Shown here: in pieces, positions 63,984 to 64,000 of the stretch
Numbering within the stretch: the first letter of the stretch is position 1
Layout: each line of letters starts with the position of its first letter
Source: Telluria sp042683405
Lineage (GTDB): Bacteria; Pseudomonadota; Gammaproteobacteria; Burkholderiales; Burkholderiaceae_D
Reading direction: 5' to 3'
Assembly (NCBI RefSeq): GCF_042683405.1
Contig: NZ_JBHUJS010000010.1
Location: 186,001-250,000, forward strand
Length of the DNA: 64,000 nt
Notes under the pieces: generated by a model
Databases searched by the model: none
Told to the model about the DNA's origin: nothing
Seen by the model: the letters and a program-made list of their open reading frames with translations, nothing else
Translations under genes and position numbers: made by a program

Positions 63984-64000
63984 CAGACGGCGGGTGGAGT
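63983..64000 (-). CDS. 3' end of a gene upstream of the sigma factor, cut by the window
   Basis: The minus strand reads five codons (TPPAV) then TGA, and the stop overlaps the sigma factor start (TGATG). From the known ECF42 neighbourhood, a YCII/DGPF-domain protein is expected. The visible residues are too few to test this. Confidence 0.3.
   Translation of the reverse strand, partial: TPPAV

Overview
The window is high-GC DNA from a betaproteobacterium, most likely of the Oxalobacteraceae (Massilia/Duganella/Telluria-like). This is inferred from the order secA-argJ-mutT-yacG-zapD-coaE-pilD-pilC-pilB, from PEP-CTERM proteins, from an Oar-like TonB-dependent receptor and from short palindromes with GGGGTC/GACCCC cores. 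No 16S or other phylogenetic marker was tested.

Layout. (1) 1-2912: the 3' part of glycerol kinase, then two convergent tandem paralogues with PEP-CTERM sorting signals and a relic of a third copy between them. (2) 2913-20672: a complete division and cell wall (dcw) cluster on the + strand, mraZ-rsmH-ftsL-ftsI-murE-murF-mraY-murD-ftsW-murG-murC-ddlB-ftsQ-ftsA-ftsZ. It starts at a promoter overlapped by a 10-bp-period MraZ box array and ends at a strong terminator. (3) 20893-26929: peroxiredoxin, EamA permease, lpxC, a DciA-like protein and secA. (4) 26973-34394: a mixed stretch with a flavodoxin-like protein, a secreted alpha/beta hydrolase, a DUF945 protein, argJ, mutT, dadA and a REP-associated transposase flanked by its palindromes. 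(5) 34218-43238: on the minus strand, yacG, zapD, coaE, the type IV pilus genes pilD, pilC and pilB interrupted by an OafA-type acyltransferase, and a CNNM/CorC transporter-like protein.

(6) 43326-62689: a purine and nucleic-acid catabolism region. A hydroxyisourate hydrolase and a ClpP-like protein are divergent from puuE, xdhA, xdhB, xdhC, guaD and an exported adenosine deaminase. A large TonB-dependent receptor follows. Then comes a tight five-gene set: 5'-nucleotidase lipoprotein, two-HKD phospholipase D protein, S1/P1 nuclease, MipA/OmpV outer-membrane protein and alpha/beta hydrolase. Read together, the exported nuclease, nucleotidase and deaminase could turn external nucleic acid into nucleosides and bases, and the cytoplasmic enzymes could take guanine and hypoxanthine/xanthine to urate and on towards allantoate. 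Urate oxidase and OHCU decarboxylase are not in the window. (7) 62703-64000: an ECF42-like sigma factor on the minus strand, translationally coupled to a gene cut by the window end.

Short inverted repeats recur at four loci. One lies inside the signal-peptide coding region of the 5'-nucleotidase gene, in frame, and another supplies the last codons of the flavodoxin-like gene. No rRNA, tRNA, CRISPR array or prophage was seen.
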